7,685 nt of DNA. Origin: an uncultured Fidelibacterota bacterium. Its GTDB lineage: Bacteria; Marinisomatota; Marinisomatia; Marinisomatales; UBA1611. The notes under the pieces were generated by a model. That model searched no databases. It saw nothing but the letters and a program-made list of their open reading frames with translations, and had not been told where the DNA came from. This document shows positions 1 to 6,620 of this stretch, one piece after another (the stretch's first letter is position 1; the number at the start of each line of letters is the position of its first letter). The stretch covers positions 1-7,685 of the forward strand of contig CAJWPW010000045.1 of assembly GCA_913045415.1 (NCBI GenBank), written 5' to 3'. The translations under genes were made by a program, and so were the position numbers.

Positions 1-307
1 GGGATCCACCCATGCTTATAATTTCCCCCGAGGAAATTTTACCGATAAAAGGTGTTGCCCCCGAATCAACAATAGCAGATTCATGATATGCGATCCGAAG
101 AATCCCCGGTTTATTCAGGACAAGGTTAAGAGGTTCAATATCGTAAAGGTCGGTAATTAAAAAAGTTGAATCAATTGAACTGGGACTTACGCCTTGACCA
201 ACAATGGTTAAACTAACATCTCCTGTAACGGCATTTTGGGGGAGAAGGACTGTTGCATTTCCATCCTGACTAATGGATGTGCCACCTAAAGAAGAAATGA
301 TCGTTTC
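1..307 (-). other. ZU5-like domain, cut by the window edge
   Basis: Residues about 1130-1231. The pattern SLGGTSISQDGNATVLLPQ, then NAVTGDVSLTI, then YDIEPLNLVLNKPGILRIAY resembles the ZU5-like module of bacterial surface proteins, where a GG-V/T strand, a 'PxGA' turn and a 'xPxGxxFxKPxxL' strand recur. The Pro and Ala of the turn are present but degenerate. The domain may continue past base 1. Confidence 0.5.
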
Positions 308-3300
308 CGGCGATTTATAGATGGACGTTTGTGCCATTTTATTTTTACGGTCGTCCTGGGCGCCGGATACCTGCACCTGGATAGCTTTCCCGGCATATTC
401 TTCTGGCAGAATAAGAACTCCCGTCCATTCATCTCCATTAAAACTTTGTTTCTCAACGATTAAAGTATCAGCAATCTCATCTCCATCAATATCAGGGTCA
501 TCCGGATGCGTGACCAAAACAATAGGATCCACATTTAAGTCCAGATAGAAATCTTCCTTGAATTTGACAATAAGAATGATTTGTTCCTCAGAGACATAAT
601 TTGCTCGGATCGTATCCACAGTTGGTGCTGTAACATCAATATAAAAATAATCAGTGCTAGACCAGTCTGAAACTGCATATCCATGGTCAATGGCCCGGAC
701 CTTCCAGCCATAGTTTCCTTCAGGGATATTTCTAATTGTTTTCTCTGTTCTGTTGATGGTTCCTATATTTCCAACACCATAATGACCTGTGCTGATGGCG
801 TGTTCATTATTTTCTTCTTCTGAACCAATCTGGATTTGATATCGAAGTCCTAGTTCAGGCGTGGAACCACCACCGGCATTTTCAGGGTCAACCGGTGCAG
901 TCCATGCTAAGGTGACCTTATCATCATTAATGTCAGAATCATCTAATCCATAAGGCGCATTGGGTGCTTTATTTGGATTTTCCAGGCCTTCAAGATTATC
1001 ATAAATCCGTGCGGACACATCTGAATTTGAAGTGATTCCAGCCAGAAACAGGTCCAAGTCACCATCCGCATCATAATCGCCAAATTGGGAGAAACTAAAT
1101 CCAACTGAATCAATATCGATGTCCCCATCGATTGTAAAGACACCATTATCTTGGGCATAAAGCCCCGTAAAAGGAATGCTGCCGCCATCTGCGGTGCTGG
1201 ATAATCCGGAGATAAGAAGATCCCAATCGCCATCAGAGTCATAATCACCCCATGTGGGTCTACCATAATAAACACCGGTCAGCATATGTCCACCAGAAAC
1301 GATAAATGTGTTGATTGCATTGGTCGCAATATAACTGACAAGATCGCCACTGCTATTTAGCCCTGTTAGTGCAAAATCTTCATAACCATCATCATTATAA
1401 TCAGCAAAATCAATGGCACCTGCAGTCACACCATAGATCTCAGAATTCCAAGTAAGGCTATTTGTTAATTTATAATTCGAATTATTTAAATAGACCCGCA
1501 ATGCTAAAGATTCAACTGAATCAGAACCGATCGTAATCAAATCTAAATATCCGTCTAAGTTCAAATCCACCCAATGGGTGATACAGGGAAAAATGGGCAC
1601 CAGTTCAGTTTGGGTTGTATCTTGGATAAGGGTTCCATTAACATTCCGAAATACTTTTAGGTGTTTGCCACCGCCATAATCAATCCCACCAATGACAAAA
1701 TCCAAGTCGCCGTCATTATCGTAATCGCCCCAAGAATGATTATTGGATCCGCCATTGATTCCCATGGTATAACTGTAAACAGATGTGGTTACATTATCTT
1801 GGGGATCAAAAATATAGGTTCCGTTCTCCCATTTATAGAAAGCCGTTGCGGGAAATCCTTGGAAATTGATGATTTGAAACCCCGAAAGAGAAAGATCCAA
1901 ATGGCCATCGTTTGTGTAATCCACCCAGGTAAGATGACCCCCAAAAACTGCTTCAATATTTTGAGTGAGATCCTGGTTTAATAATCCATCTTCATTTTTA
2001 AAAAGATTTGTAATGCTTCCCCCAGAAAAAACAATTCCTGACAGTGCCAGATCAAGAAGATTATCTTCATCATAATCAGCCCAGCCGGCCGTGGAGAAAT
2101 AGACGCCCGGAAGCGATTGGGTTGATGTGACCAGCCTGGAAATAAAAAGTGTATCTTCCGGAGACCAATTGGATTTATTCCCTGCAGCATCCACAGTCTG
2201 TACTGCCCAGTAATAGGTGCCATGTGGAATCTCATTGAATTCCCGGACTAAACGCTGCCCCACACTCGTTTGGTTGAATGGGAGGGAAGAAGACATGAGT
2301 TCTTTTCCACCGGATGTGGTACCGATCCGAAGATTATATGAAAGGCTCACCGGATCATCTATATCATCTGTTCCTGCACCCCAGGTAAATATAGCGCGGG
2401 TGCTTACTGCAAAGGCAGTTAGTGCTGAAGGCGGTTCCGGTGGCTGGTTTTGGCCTTCAATGGTATTCAGATAAACATGAGAAAAAGTCAGTGAATCGTA
2501 CCCGATCCCCGTTGTTCCATTTGCAATAAGATCTGGAATAGCATCTAAATTAATGTCGGCAAATCGAATGGTTCTTGCGCCGGGGATTTCTTTAATTAGA
2601 GAGAAAGTTCCATTTCCATTATTCAAATAAACACGGCCAGACATTGAATGGATAGATCCGGCATGGTTGGTAACAGAATCTGCACCGGCGATAACAAAAT
2701 CTTTGAGCCCATCATTGTTATAATCAATGGCATCTATAGTCCCGTAGGCAACACCAAAATCAATTTGATTTGGAATGAGAGAGAATGTGCCGAGGGGTTC
2801 GTTCTCCAGGATCCACGTAACCAGTTTTCCTTGAATCTTATTCCATCCGGACATGATCATATCCAAATCCCCATCTGAGTCCAAATCTGTAAAACAGAAT
2901 GCACCTGCTTTGAGTCCGCCAACATCTTCAGCCGTGGTGAGTTCTGTTAATCGGCCCGTGGGTTCATTTTTGTAAAAACGGCTTACGGTTGCTGTTTTGT
3001 CTGCGGTTTGTCCACAAATGACCAGATCAAGATCGCCATCATTATCATAATCACCCCAAGAACTGCTTCCGTTAAAAAGGTCAGGGAAAATAGTTGTTTG
3101 GTCTTTCGTAAGGCTGGTTCCATTGTTGAGGTAAAGATCATTCAGAATAATATCCTGAGATTCATCCACACCCATAACAAACAAATCCGGGGCACCATCG
3201 TTATTCACATCACCCCATTTTCCATCGCTGTAGGTCAGGGAATAATACTCAATACCAGATGTATTAAAATTACCGTTCGAATTGGTCAGGGTTCCTTTAA

Positions 3301-3694
3301 GAGCGGAGCCCTGTAGAAATGCATCTATCCACCCATCGCGGTTATAATCAATGAGATCGACACCGCCGATCCCACCCACCGGTACGCCAGGCTCTATCCC
3401 AGCAATCGTATCAGAATAAGTAACAAAACTATTTTGAGATCCCAGCAATAACGTCCCATCCGTTTGGACGTTTATTACGTCAAAGAAAACACCATTCCGA
3501 GTTTCATCATAACCGGATAAAATAATATCATTCGTGCCATCATTATTTATATCAGCGATTTGAATAGAATTTGTCAGGGATTTTGGGAGCACATTGGTCA
3601 GGGATGTATCCAGAACAAATGGGTCCTGAGCAGATAATAGAGAAAGTCCCGCTCCGGCAATAATTTTAAGCAGGAATCGGTAGTGCTGTTTCAT
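1..3694 (-). CDS. Large exported FG-GAP/VCBS repeat protein with fn3 domains, 3'-truncated
   Basis: Starts at ATG 3694-3692 and stays open to base 1, giving 1231 residues; the C-terminus lies beyond the window. A signal peptide (1-22, probable cut at LSA|QDP) sends it across the inner membrane. Residues 48-388 and 540-881 each contain seven FG-GAP calcium-loop repeats (consensus D-x-[DN]-x-D-G-x-x-D), enough for two seven-bladed beta-propellers. Each block is followed by a fibronectin type III-like domain (about 417-520 and 906-1020). Next come an Ig-like region (about 1021-1125) and a ZU5-like domain (about 1130-1231). Such proteins are usually surface-attached or secreted adhesins or glycan binders; the ligand is unknown. 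The ATG is supported by the signal peptide directly after it and by the 13-base spacing to the cyclase stop. An FCB-type C-terminal sorting signal is possible but out of view. No enzyme motif was seen. Confidence 0.92.
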   Translation of the reverse strand, partial: MKQHYRFLLKIIAGAGLSLLSAQDPFVLDTSLTNVLPKSLTNSIQIADINNDGTNDIILSGYDETRNGVFFDVINVQTDGTLLLGSQNSFVTYSDTIAGIEPGVPVGGIGGVDLIDYNRDGWIDAFLQGSALKGTLTNSNGNFNTSGIEYYSLTYSDGKWGDVNNDGAPDLFVMGVDESQDIILNDLYLNNGTSLTKDQTTIFPDLFNGSSSWGDYDNDGDLDLVICGQTADKTATVSRFYKNEPTGRLTELTTAEDVGGLKAGAFCFTDLDSDGDLDMIMSGWNKIQGKLVTWILENEPLGTFSLIPNQIDFGVAYGTIDAIDYNNDGLKDFVIAGADSVTNHAGSIHSMSGRVYLNNGNGTFSLIKEIPGARTIRFADINLDAIPDLIANGTTGIGYDSLTFSHVYLNTIEGQNQPPEPPSALTAFAVSTRAIFTWGAGTDDIDDPVSLSYNLRIGTTSGGKELMSSSLPFNQTSVGQRLVREFNEIPHGTYYWAVQTVDAAGNKSNWSPEDTLFISRLVTSTQSLPGVYFSTAGWADYDEDNLLDLALSGIVFSGGSITNLFKNEDGLLNQDLTQNIEAVFGGHLTWVDYTNDGHLDLSLSGFQIINFQGFPATAFYKWENGTYIFDPQDNVTTSVYSYTMGINGGSNNHSWGDYDNDGDLDFVIGGIDYGGGKHLKVFRNVNGTLIQDTTQTELVPIFPCITHWVDLNLDGYLDLITIGSDSVESLALRVYLNNSNYKLTNSLTWNSEIYGVTAGAIDFADYNDDGYEDFALTGLNSSGDLVSYIATNAINTFIVSGGHMLTGVYYGRPTWGDYDSDGDWDLLISGLSSTADGGSIPFTGLYAQDNGVFTIDGDIDIDSVGFSFSQFGDYDADGDLDLFLAGITSNSDVSARIYDNLEGLENPNKAPNAPYGLDDSDINDDKVTLAWTAPVDPENAGGGSTPELGLRYQIQIGSEEENNEHAISTGHYGVGNIGTINRTEKTIRNIPEGNYGWKVRAIDHGYAVSDWSSTDYFYIDVTAPTVDTIRANYVSEEQIILIVKFKEDFYLDLNVDPIVLVTHPDDPDIDGDEIADTLIVEKQSFNGDEWTGVLILPEEYAGKAIQVQVSGAQDDRKNKMAQTSIYKSPETIISSLGGTSISQDGNATVLLPQNAVTGDVSLTIVGQGVSPSSIDSTFLITDLYDIEPLNLVLNKPGILRIAYHESAIVDSGATPFIGKISSGEIISMGGS
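320..634 (-). other. Ig-like beta-sandwich region with an extra acidic loop
   Basis: Residues about 1021-1125 start TAPTVDTIRANYVSEEQIIL, like the opening of bacterial Ig-like domains, and end in VQVSGAQDDRKNKM, which resembles the last strand of such domains. Residues 1066-1076 (DPDIDGDEIAD) form a calcium-loop-like acidic turn within it. Assignment is by pattern only. Confidence 0.5.
635..979 (-). other. Second fibronectin type III-like domain
   Basis: Residues about 906-1020. It begins PNKAPNAPYGL, has VTLAWTAP at strand B and RYQIQIGS at strand C, and closes GNYGWKVRAIDHGYAVSDWS. It parallels the first fn3 domain in position and sequence pattern but carries a longer acidic loop (SEEENNEH). 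Confidence 0.78.
1052..2077 (-). repeat. Second block of seven FG-GAP repeats (predicted beta-propeller 2)
   Basis: Calcium-loop motifs start at residues 540 (DYDEDNLLD), 592 (DYTNDGHLD), 657 (DYDNDGDLD), 710 (DLNLDGYLD), 765 (DYNDDGYED), 817 (DYDSDGDWD) and 873 (DYDADGDLD). Intervals are 52, 65, 53, 55, 52 and 56 residues. The first loop has Asn in place of Gly. Most loops are preceded by a WGD or similar turn and followed by a strand ending in S/T-G or G-G, the usual FG-GAP pattern. Confidence 0.85.
2135..2446 (-). other. First fibronectin type III-like domain
   Basis: Residues about 417-520. It starts with the Pro-rich linker QPPEPPSALTAF, has the buried Trp of strand B (AIFTWGAG), then YNLRIGT, and ends GTYYWAVQTVDAAGNKSNWS, the typical F-G strand pattern of fn3 domains. 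It follows directly on the first propeller block. Confidence 0.8.
2531..3553 (-). repeat. First block of seven FG-GAP repeats (predicted beta-propeller 1)
   Basis: Calcium-loop motifs start at residues 48 (DINNDGTND), 116 (DYNRDGWID), 162 (DVNNDGAPD), 215 (DYDNDGDLD), 270 (DLDSDGDLD), 324 (DYNNDGLKD) and 380 (DINLDAIPD). Intervals are 68, 46, 53, 55, 54 and 56 residues, matching blade size. The seventh loop has Ala where Gly is usual. Seven repeats match a closed seven-bladed propeller as in integrin alpha chains. The count is seen directly; the fold is inferred from the family. Confidence 0.85.
3629..3694 (-). other. Sec signal peptide of the FG-GAP protein
   Basis: Residues 1-22: a basic start (MKQHYRFLLK), a hydrophobic core (IIAGAGLSLL) and a signal peptidase I-type site, SA before QDP. 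There is no cysteine at the cut site, so it is not a lipoprotein signal. Confidence 0.85.
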
Positions 3695-3715
3695 CCGGTT
3701 GGATTGGTTATTTGC
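3695..3715 (-). other. Cyclase-FG-GAP gene junction without a Shine-Dalgarno sequence
   Basis: Thirteen bases (CCAATCCAACCGG on the coding strand) lie between the TAA stop of the cyclase and the ATG of the FG-GAP gene. No AGGAG-like motif or hairpin is visible. As at the previous junction, initiation looks SD-independent or coupled, and the two genes are probably on one transcript. Confidence 0.7.
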
Positions 3716-6599
3716 TGGTAAGAGTCCAGACACCGTCCCAGTCATCTCCAGGCGGGTTTGCCATGAAATGTTCACAACGGGGAATATAAATTCTGCTGGG
3801 ATTAGTTTTTCGTCCAGAGAACATATCTTCCAGTGAATCTGATGCTTTAAACGCTTCTATTGCTTTGTTCCATTCCTGGTTTTTATAGAGATCGAGCGCT
3901 TCATGATAAGCAGGTAAGATCTTTTTATATTTTTCCGGTTCCTTTCCAACTTCAGAGATCAATTCCCAGACTTTCACAGGTTCATTTTTCCCCATGACCA
4001 CTACATTATCCAAGTCACGGACCACCATGCGATCTTTCACAGGTTCATAGGTACTGTTGGCAATTTGGATATAAACTCCATACTGTTTTGCAGAAGATTC
4101 CAATCGAGCGGCCGTATTAACATTATCGCCCATCATGGTATAATTCATGCGGGCTTTAGAACCCATATTCCCGGTCACCATCTGCCCGGAACTGATGCCG
4201 ATCCGGTTTTGCATGTGATGAACTATCTCGGGCCAGCGATCCCCTTCTGCCTGCCAGCTCTGACGAAGAAGGTCCAGACTTTCCTGCATTTTAATTGCGG
4301 TAATACAGGACAAATATTCATGATCTTTGATTTCTATTGGCGCACCATAAAACGCAACAATGGCATCTCCAATATATTTATCCAGGGTCCCATTATTTTC
4401 AAGCAATACATCGGTCATATCGGTCAGGTATTGATTCAGAAGAAAAACAAGTTCGCTGGCGGTTAATATTTCAGAGAAGGCTGAAAAACTCTGAATGTCT
4501 GTGAAAAAAGCAGTGTGGTATCCTTCTTCACCGCCGAGGGACGGTTCTTCTCCGCTTTCATACATCTGGTCAATCAGTTCAGGAGATACATAGGTGCCGA
4601 AAGATTCTTTAAGGAACTGCTTATTCTTTTCTTCCTGGATATAATTGTAGACCGTAATGCCCAGGTAGCCTATTGCCATGGTGGATAAGGGTCCAACCAT
4701 ATCGATCCAGACAAATTTATTTGAGAAGAGCCAAAAAGACAGCCAGGTATAGCCTGCTACCACCACAATCGTAGCCAATCCACCCATGGCAGGACTGAGT
4801 GCGGGCACACCAAAAGCAAGAAGAATGCCCAGACCTATAATGACAACAGCAATCCAGCCCTTTGATATCTCATGTATAATTCTGTTATCCAGGATGGTAT
4901 TGAGCGCATTTGCATGAAGACCCACCATAGGATATCGTGAATCAAAAGGCATGGGATTCAGGTCTGAAGTCCCGGCAGCAGTAAGCCCATAGTAAAGTTT
5001 TTTGCCTGTGAATTCAAAAGGTACCAGTGACCGTTTATTTTCATCCGTACCAACAGCTAAACGTTTTTTCTTCGGGTCAAAATGAAAATACATAGGACGC
5101 TGTTCAGCGATCATATTATTTCGATTAAGGTTAGATATAATCAGGAAATTCCGTTCAAGAAGACCCAAGTTGGCGCGCGCTTTTTTTAGTGCTTTTTTAG
5201 TGCCATCATCGCTTGAACCTTTAATAGCATCTTCCAGGTCCAACTGTAACTGTTTAACGGAAGTGAACTCGTAGTCAGCCATGCCGGTTTTAAACGAAAC
5301 GGATCCACTGGCGATTAGATCATCAAGTGAAGGGTCATCCGTTTTTGTGGAATCTAAGAATGCATTGGCAATGATATTATTATTCTTGATCTCATCAAAC
5401 ATGAAGGGTGGCAACTTTTTGAATTCTGCAGCGGTTCCATTTGGATTTTGTTTAATCCATTTCTCAGCCATGCTCATGGGTAAGAGTTTTTTTGCAATCC
5501 CCATAATTTCTTTTTTACTTGCTTTGATAGATGCAACAGCAGGCTTAAACGCTGCCTTAACATTTCCTCCAAACGAGAGGTTGGCAAGTTTCTTGTATTC
5601 TGCCATGACATAATTCAGGTATTCAATTTCCTGGAAGTCTTTTAATTTTCGATACGGATAGTGCATCATATCAAACTTTCCGGTCTCTTTATCTTTCCAT
5701 GGTCCAGCCCAGTTGACTACCATTTGGCCTTTTTCATTAATTGGAATATGAATTTCAGACCGCCCAAAGTCATCGAGCTCTGGATTGATATCAAAACGCA
5801 GGTATTTCCCAGGCTCAATTTCAACACTATCAAATGAAACTTTGTAGTGCCTGAGCGCCATTGCCAAAGATGCTGCAGGAAAAAGTCGATTTCCATAAAG
5901 CACCAGGAGAGGAAACCTTCGCTGCAAGCCATCAGGATCCGGCTCAGATTGGAAAAAGTAAACTCCAGCAGATTTCTCAATCAGTACATCCACTGGGGCT
6001 TCAATATTGTAAGCACTGAAAATGGTTGAATATTTTTCTCTTTCATTTTCAGGCACCATTCTGAAATAGTTTTTTTCTTTCATTAATGATAAACGCCGAT
6101 CCATTACTTCTGTTCTTATTTTAACTGAATCAGCGGCCTGTGCTTTGGTCTTTGGCTTGAAGCTTTGAGCAAAAATAATATTTCCCGCATTCTCTGCAGC
6201 AACAGCGAGATCATTGTCCGGATCTGGAAATTTTTCTTTTATCTGATTCGCAGTAGTATCATTTTCAAAATCAATATCTTTAATATTTAATTCCCGTTCA
6301 CTCTCTTCAATAAAATAAAAATCAAATAAGAATGCATCCATTCCGTGCTCTGCAGCGGTCTTAATAACAGGAAGGTGTTTGTCCCTGCTCCAGGGGCTCC
6401 ATTTACCAATGGTTGCCAATGCATCTGTATCTATGTCCACGGTGGCAATGTCATCTCGGACTTCTACTAAACCGCGATTCTTAAACCTCATATCCAATAG
6501 GCTATTCTCGAAATTATCATAAAGATCAAAAAATGAGAGCAGGCAGACCACCGCGGCAACGCCAAAAGCAATTAGGATGTAGGGTAGGTTTTTTTGCAT
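3708..6599 (-). CDS. CHASE2-domain membrane class IIIb adenylate cyclase
   Basis: Complete 963-residue receptor-type cyclase converting ATP to cAMP. Order: N-terminal membrane segment (6-24); periplasmic CHASE2 sensor (about 27-575) with MRFKNRG, VDIDTDAL, EPDPDGLQRRFPLL and GLHANALNTIL motifs; three membrane segments (about 581-653); the linker FLKESFGTYVSPELI, which resembles the cyclase-transducer element; catalytic domain (692-880); and a C-terminal tail with one TPR-like helix pair (about 890-922) ending PPGDDWDGVWTLTSK, a tail type I recall from other bacterial class III cyclases. All catalytic residues appear present: metal Asp701 and Asp745, Lys741 and Thr821 for adenine, Asn828 and Arg832 for the transition state. 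Lys/Thr marks class IIIb and argues for ATP rather than GTP. The CHASE2 domain is oversized because of an insert near 317-530. The ATG start is supported by the membrane segment directly after it and the 7-base spacing to the secretin. The signal sensed is unknown. Confidence 0.93.
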   Translation of the reverse strand: MQKNLPYILIAFGVAAVVCLLSFFDLYDNFENSLLDMRFKNRGLVEVRDDIATVDIDTDALATIGKWSPWSRDKHLPVIKTAAEHGMDAFLFDFYFIEESERELNIKDIDFENDTTANQIKEKFPDPDNDLAVAAENAGNIIFAQSFKPKTKAQAADSVKIRTEVMDRRLSLMKEKNYFRMVPENEREKYSTIFSAYNIEAPVDVLIEKSAGVYFFQSEPDPDGLQRRFPLLVLYGNRLFPAASLAMALRHYKVSFDSVEIEPGKYLRFDINPELDDFGRSEIHIPINEKGQMVVNWAGPWKDKETGKFDMMHYPYRKLKDFQEIEYLNYVMAEYKKLANLSFGGNVKAAFKPAVASIKASKKEIMGIAKKLLPMSMAEKWIKQNPNGTAAEFKKLPPFMFDEIKNNNIIANAFLDSTKTDDPSLDDLIASGSVSFKTGMADYEFTSVKQLQLDLEDAIKGSSDDGTKKALKKARANLGLLERNFLIISNLNRNNMIAEQRPMYFHFDPKKKRLAVGTDENKRSLVPFEFTGKKLYYGLTAAGTSDLNPMPFDSRYPMVGLHANALNTILDNRIIHEISKGWIAVVIIGLGILLAFGVPALSPAMGGLATIVVVAGYTWLSFWLFSNKFVWIDMVGPLSTMAIGYLGITVYNYIQEEKNKQFLKESFGTYVSPELIDQMYESGEEPSLGGEEGYHTAFFTDIQSFSAFSEILTASELVFLLNQYLTDMTDVLLENNGTLDKYIGDAIVAFYGAPIEIKDHEYLSCITAIKMQESLDLLRQSWQAEGDRWPEIVHHMQNRIGISSGQMVTGNMGSKARMNYTMMGDNVNTAARLESSAKQYGVYIQIANSTYEPVKDRMVVRDLDNVVVMGKNEPVKVWELISEVGKEPEKYKKILPAYHEALDLYKNQEWNKAIEAFKASDSLEDMFSGRKTNPSRIYIPRCEHFMANPPGDDWDGVWTLTSK
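3960..4526 (-). other. Class III nucleotide cyclase catalytic domain
   Basis: Residues 692-880. FFTDIQSFSAFSE carries metal-binding Asp701. DKYIGDAIVAFYGAP carries adenine-contacting Lys741 and metal-binding Asp745. MNYTMMGDNVNTAARLE carries Thr821 at the second purine-specifying position, with Asn828 and Arg832 completing the set. No catalytic residue is missing, so a homodimer should be active. The residue assignments come from matching motif spacing to mammalian and cyanobacterial class III cyclases. Confidence 0.93.
4641..4859 (-). other. Three transmembrane segments between CHASE2 and the cyclase domain
   Basis: Three hydrophobic stretches at residues about 581-600, 603-625 and 630-653, separated by short turns (SPAMGG and NKF). 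Three helices after CHASE2 is the standard arrangement. Together with the N-terminal helix they put the cyclase domain in the cytoplasm. Confidence 0.85.
4875..6521 (-). other. CHASE2 extracytoplasmic sensor domain
   Basis: Residues about 27-575. Recognisable CHASE2 landmarks are the DMRFKNRG start, the IATVDIDTDALATIGKW strand-helix, GMDAFLFDFYF, NDLAVAAENAGNIIFA, PDPDGLQRRFPLLV, VVNWAGPW, and the closing LTAAGTSDLNPMPFDSRYPM followed by HANALNTIL. CHASE2 domains are established as predicted extracellular sensors in front of cyclases, kinases and phosphatases. The ligand cannot be read from the sequence. Confidence 0.88.
5010..5651 (-). other. Insert of about 210 residues within the CHASE2 domain
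   Basis: Residues about 317-530 lie between VVNWAGPW...YPY and YYGLTAAGTSD, which are normally close together in CHASE2 domains. The insert is rich in lysine and helix-favouring residues in its first and third quarters (for example AEYKKLANL, KASKKEIMGIAKKLL, KKALKKARANLGLLERNF). It is soluble, has no membrane segment and stays in frame. I do not recognise it as a known domain. It may be a helical sensory or oligomerising subdomain. Confidence 0.6.
6528..6584 (-). other. N-terminal transmembrane segment of the cyclase
   Basis: Residues 6-24 (PYILIAFGVAAVVCLLSFF) are uniformly hydrophobic and preceded by a lysine. This is the usual single helix leading into a CHASE2 domain. It places the sensor on the periplasmic side and confirms the chosen start. 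Confidence 0.85.
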
Positions 6600-6620
6600 A
6601 GTTAGTTTATCTGATAATGT
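6600..6620 (-). other. Secretin-cyclase junction without a Shine-Dalgarno sequence
   Basis: Seven bases (ACTAACT on the coding strand) separate the secretin TAA stop from the ATG of the cyclase. The 21 bases before that ATG are A/T-rich and contain no AGGAG-like run. This fits translational coupling or SD-independent initiation, which is common in FCB-group bacteria. There is no room for a separate promoter in the gap. Confidence 0.7.

Noticed and set aside
943..1275. Minus-strand open frame of 110 codons in another frame within the FG-GAP gene
   Set aside because: It overlaps the repeat-bearing frame on the same strand, matches no family, and disrupts the clear calcium-loop pattern. It is a shadow of the repeats.
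1661..1981. Plus-strand open frame of 106 codons opposite the second propeller block
   Set aside because: It lies wholly inside the large FG-GAP frame on the other strand. Its Ile/Val-rich composition is the mirror of the GAT/AAT-rich calcium loops, and it has no recognisable domain.
1052..3553. Regularly spaced short repeats that might suggest a CRISPR array or satellite DNA
   Set aside because: Spacing is about 140-200 bases and imperfect. The repeats are in frame and encode calcium-binding loops, so they are protein repeats.
4065..4466. Plus-strand open frame of 133 codons opposite the cyclase domain
   Set aside because: It is antisense to the conserved catalytic motifs and has no family resemblance, so it is a shadow frame.
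3960..4526. Guanylate cyclase instead of adenylate cyclase
   Set aside because: The purine-contacting positions are Lys741 and Thr821, the class IIIb adenylate pattern. Guanylate cyclases usually carry Glu and Cys/Ser-type residues there.
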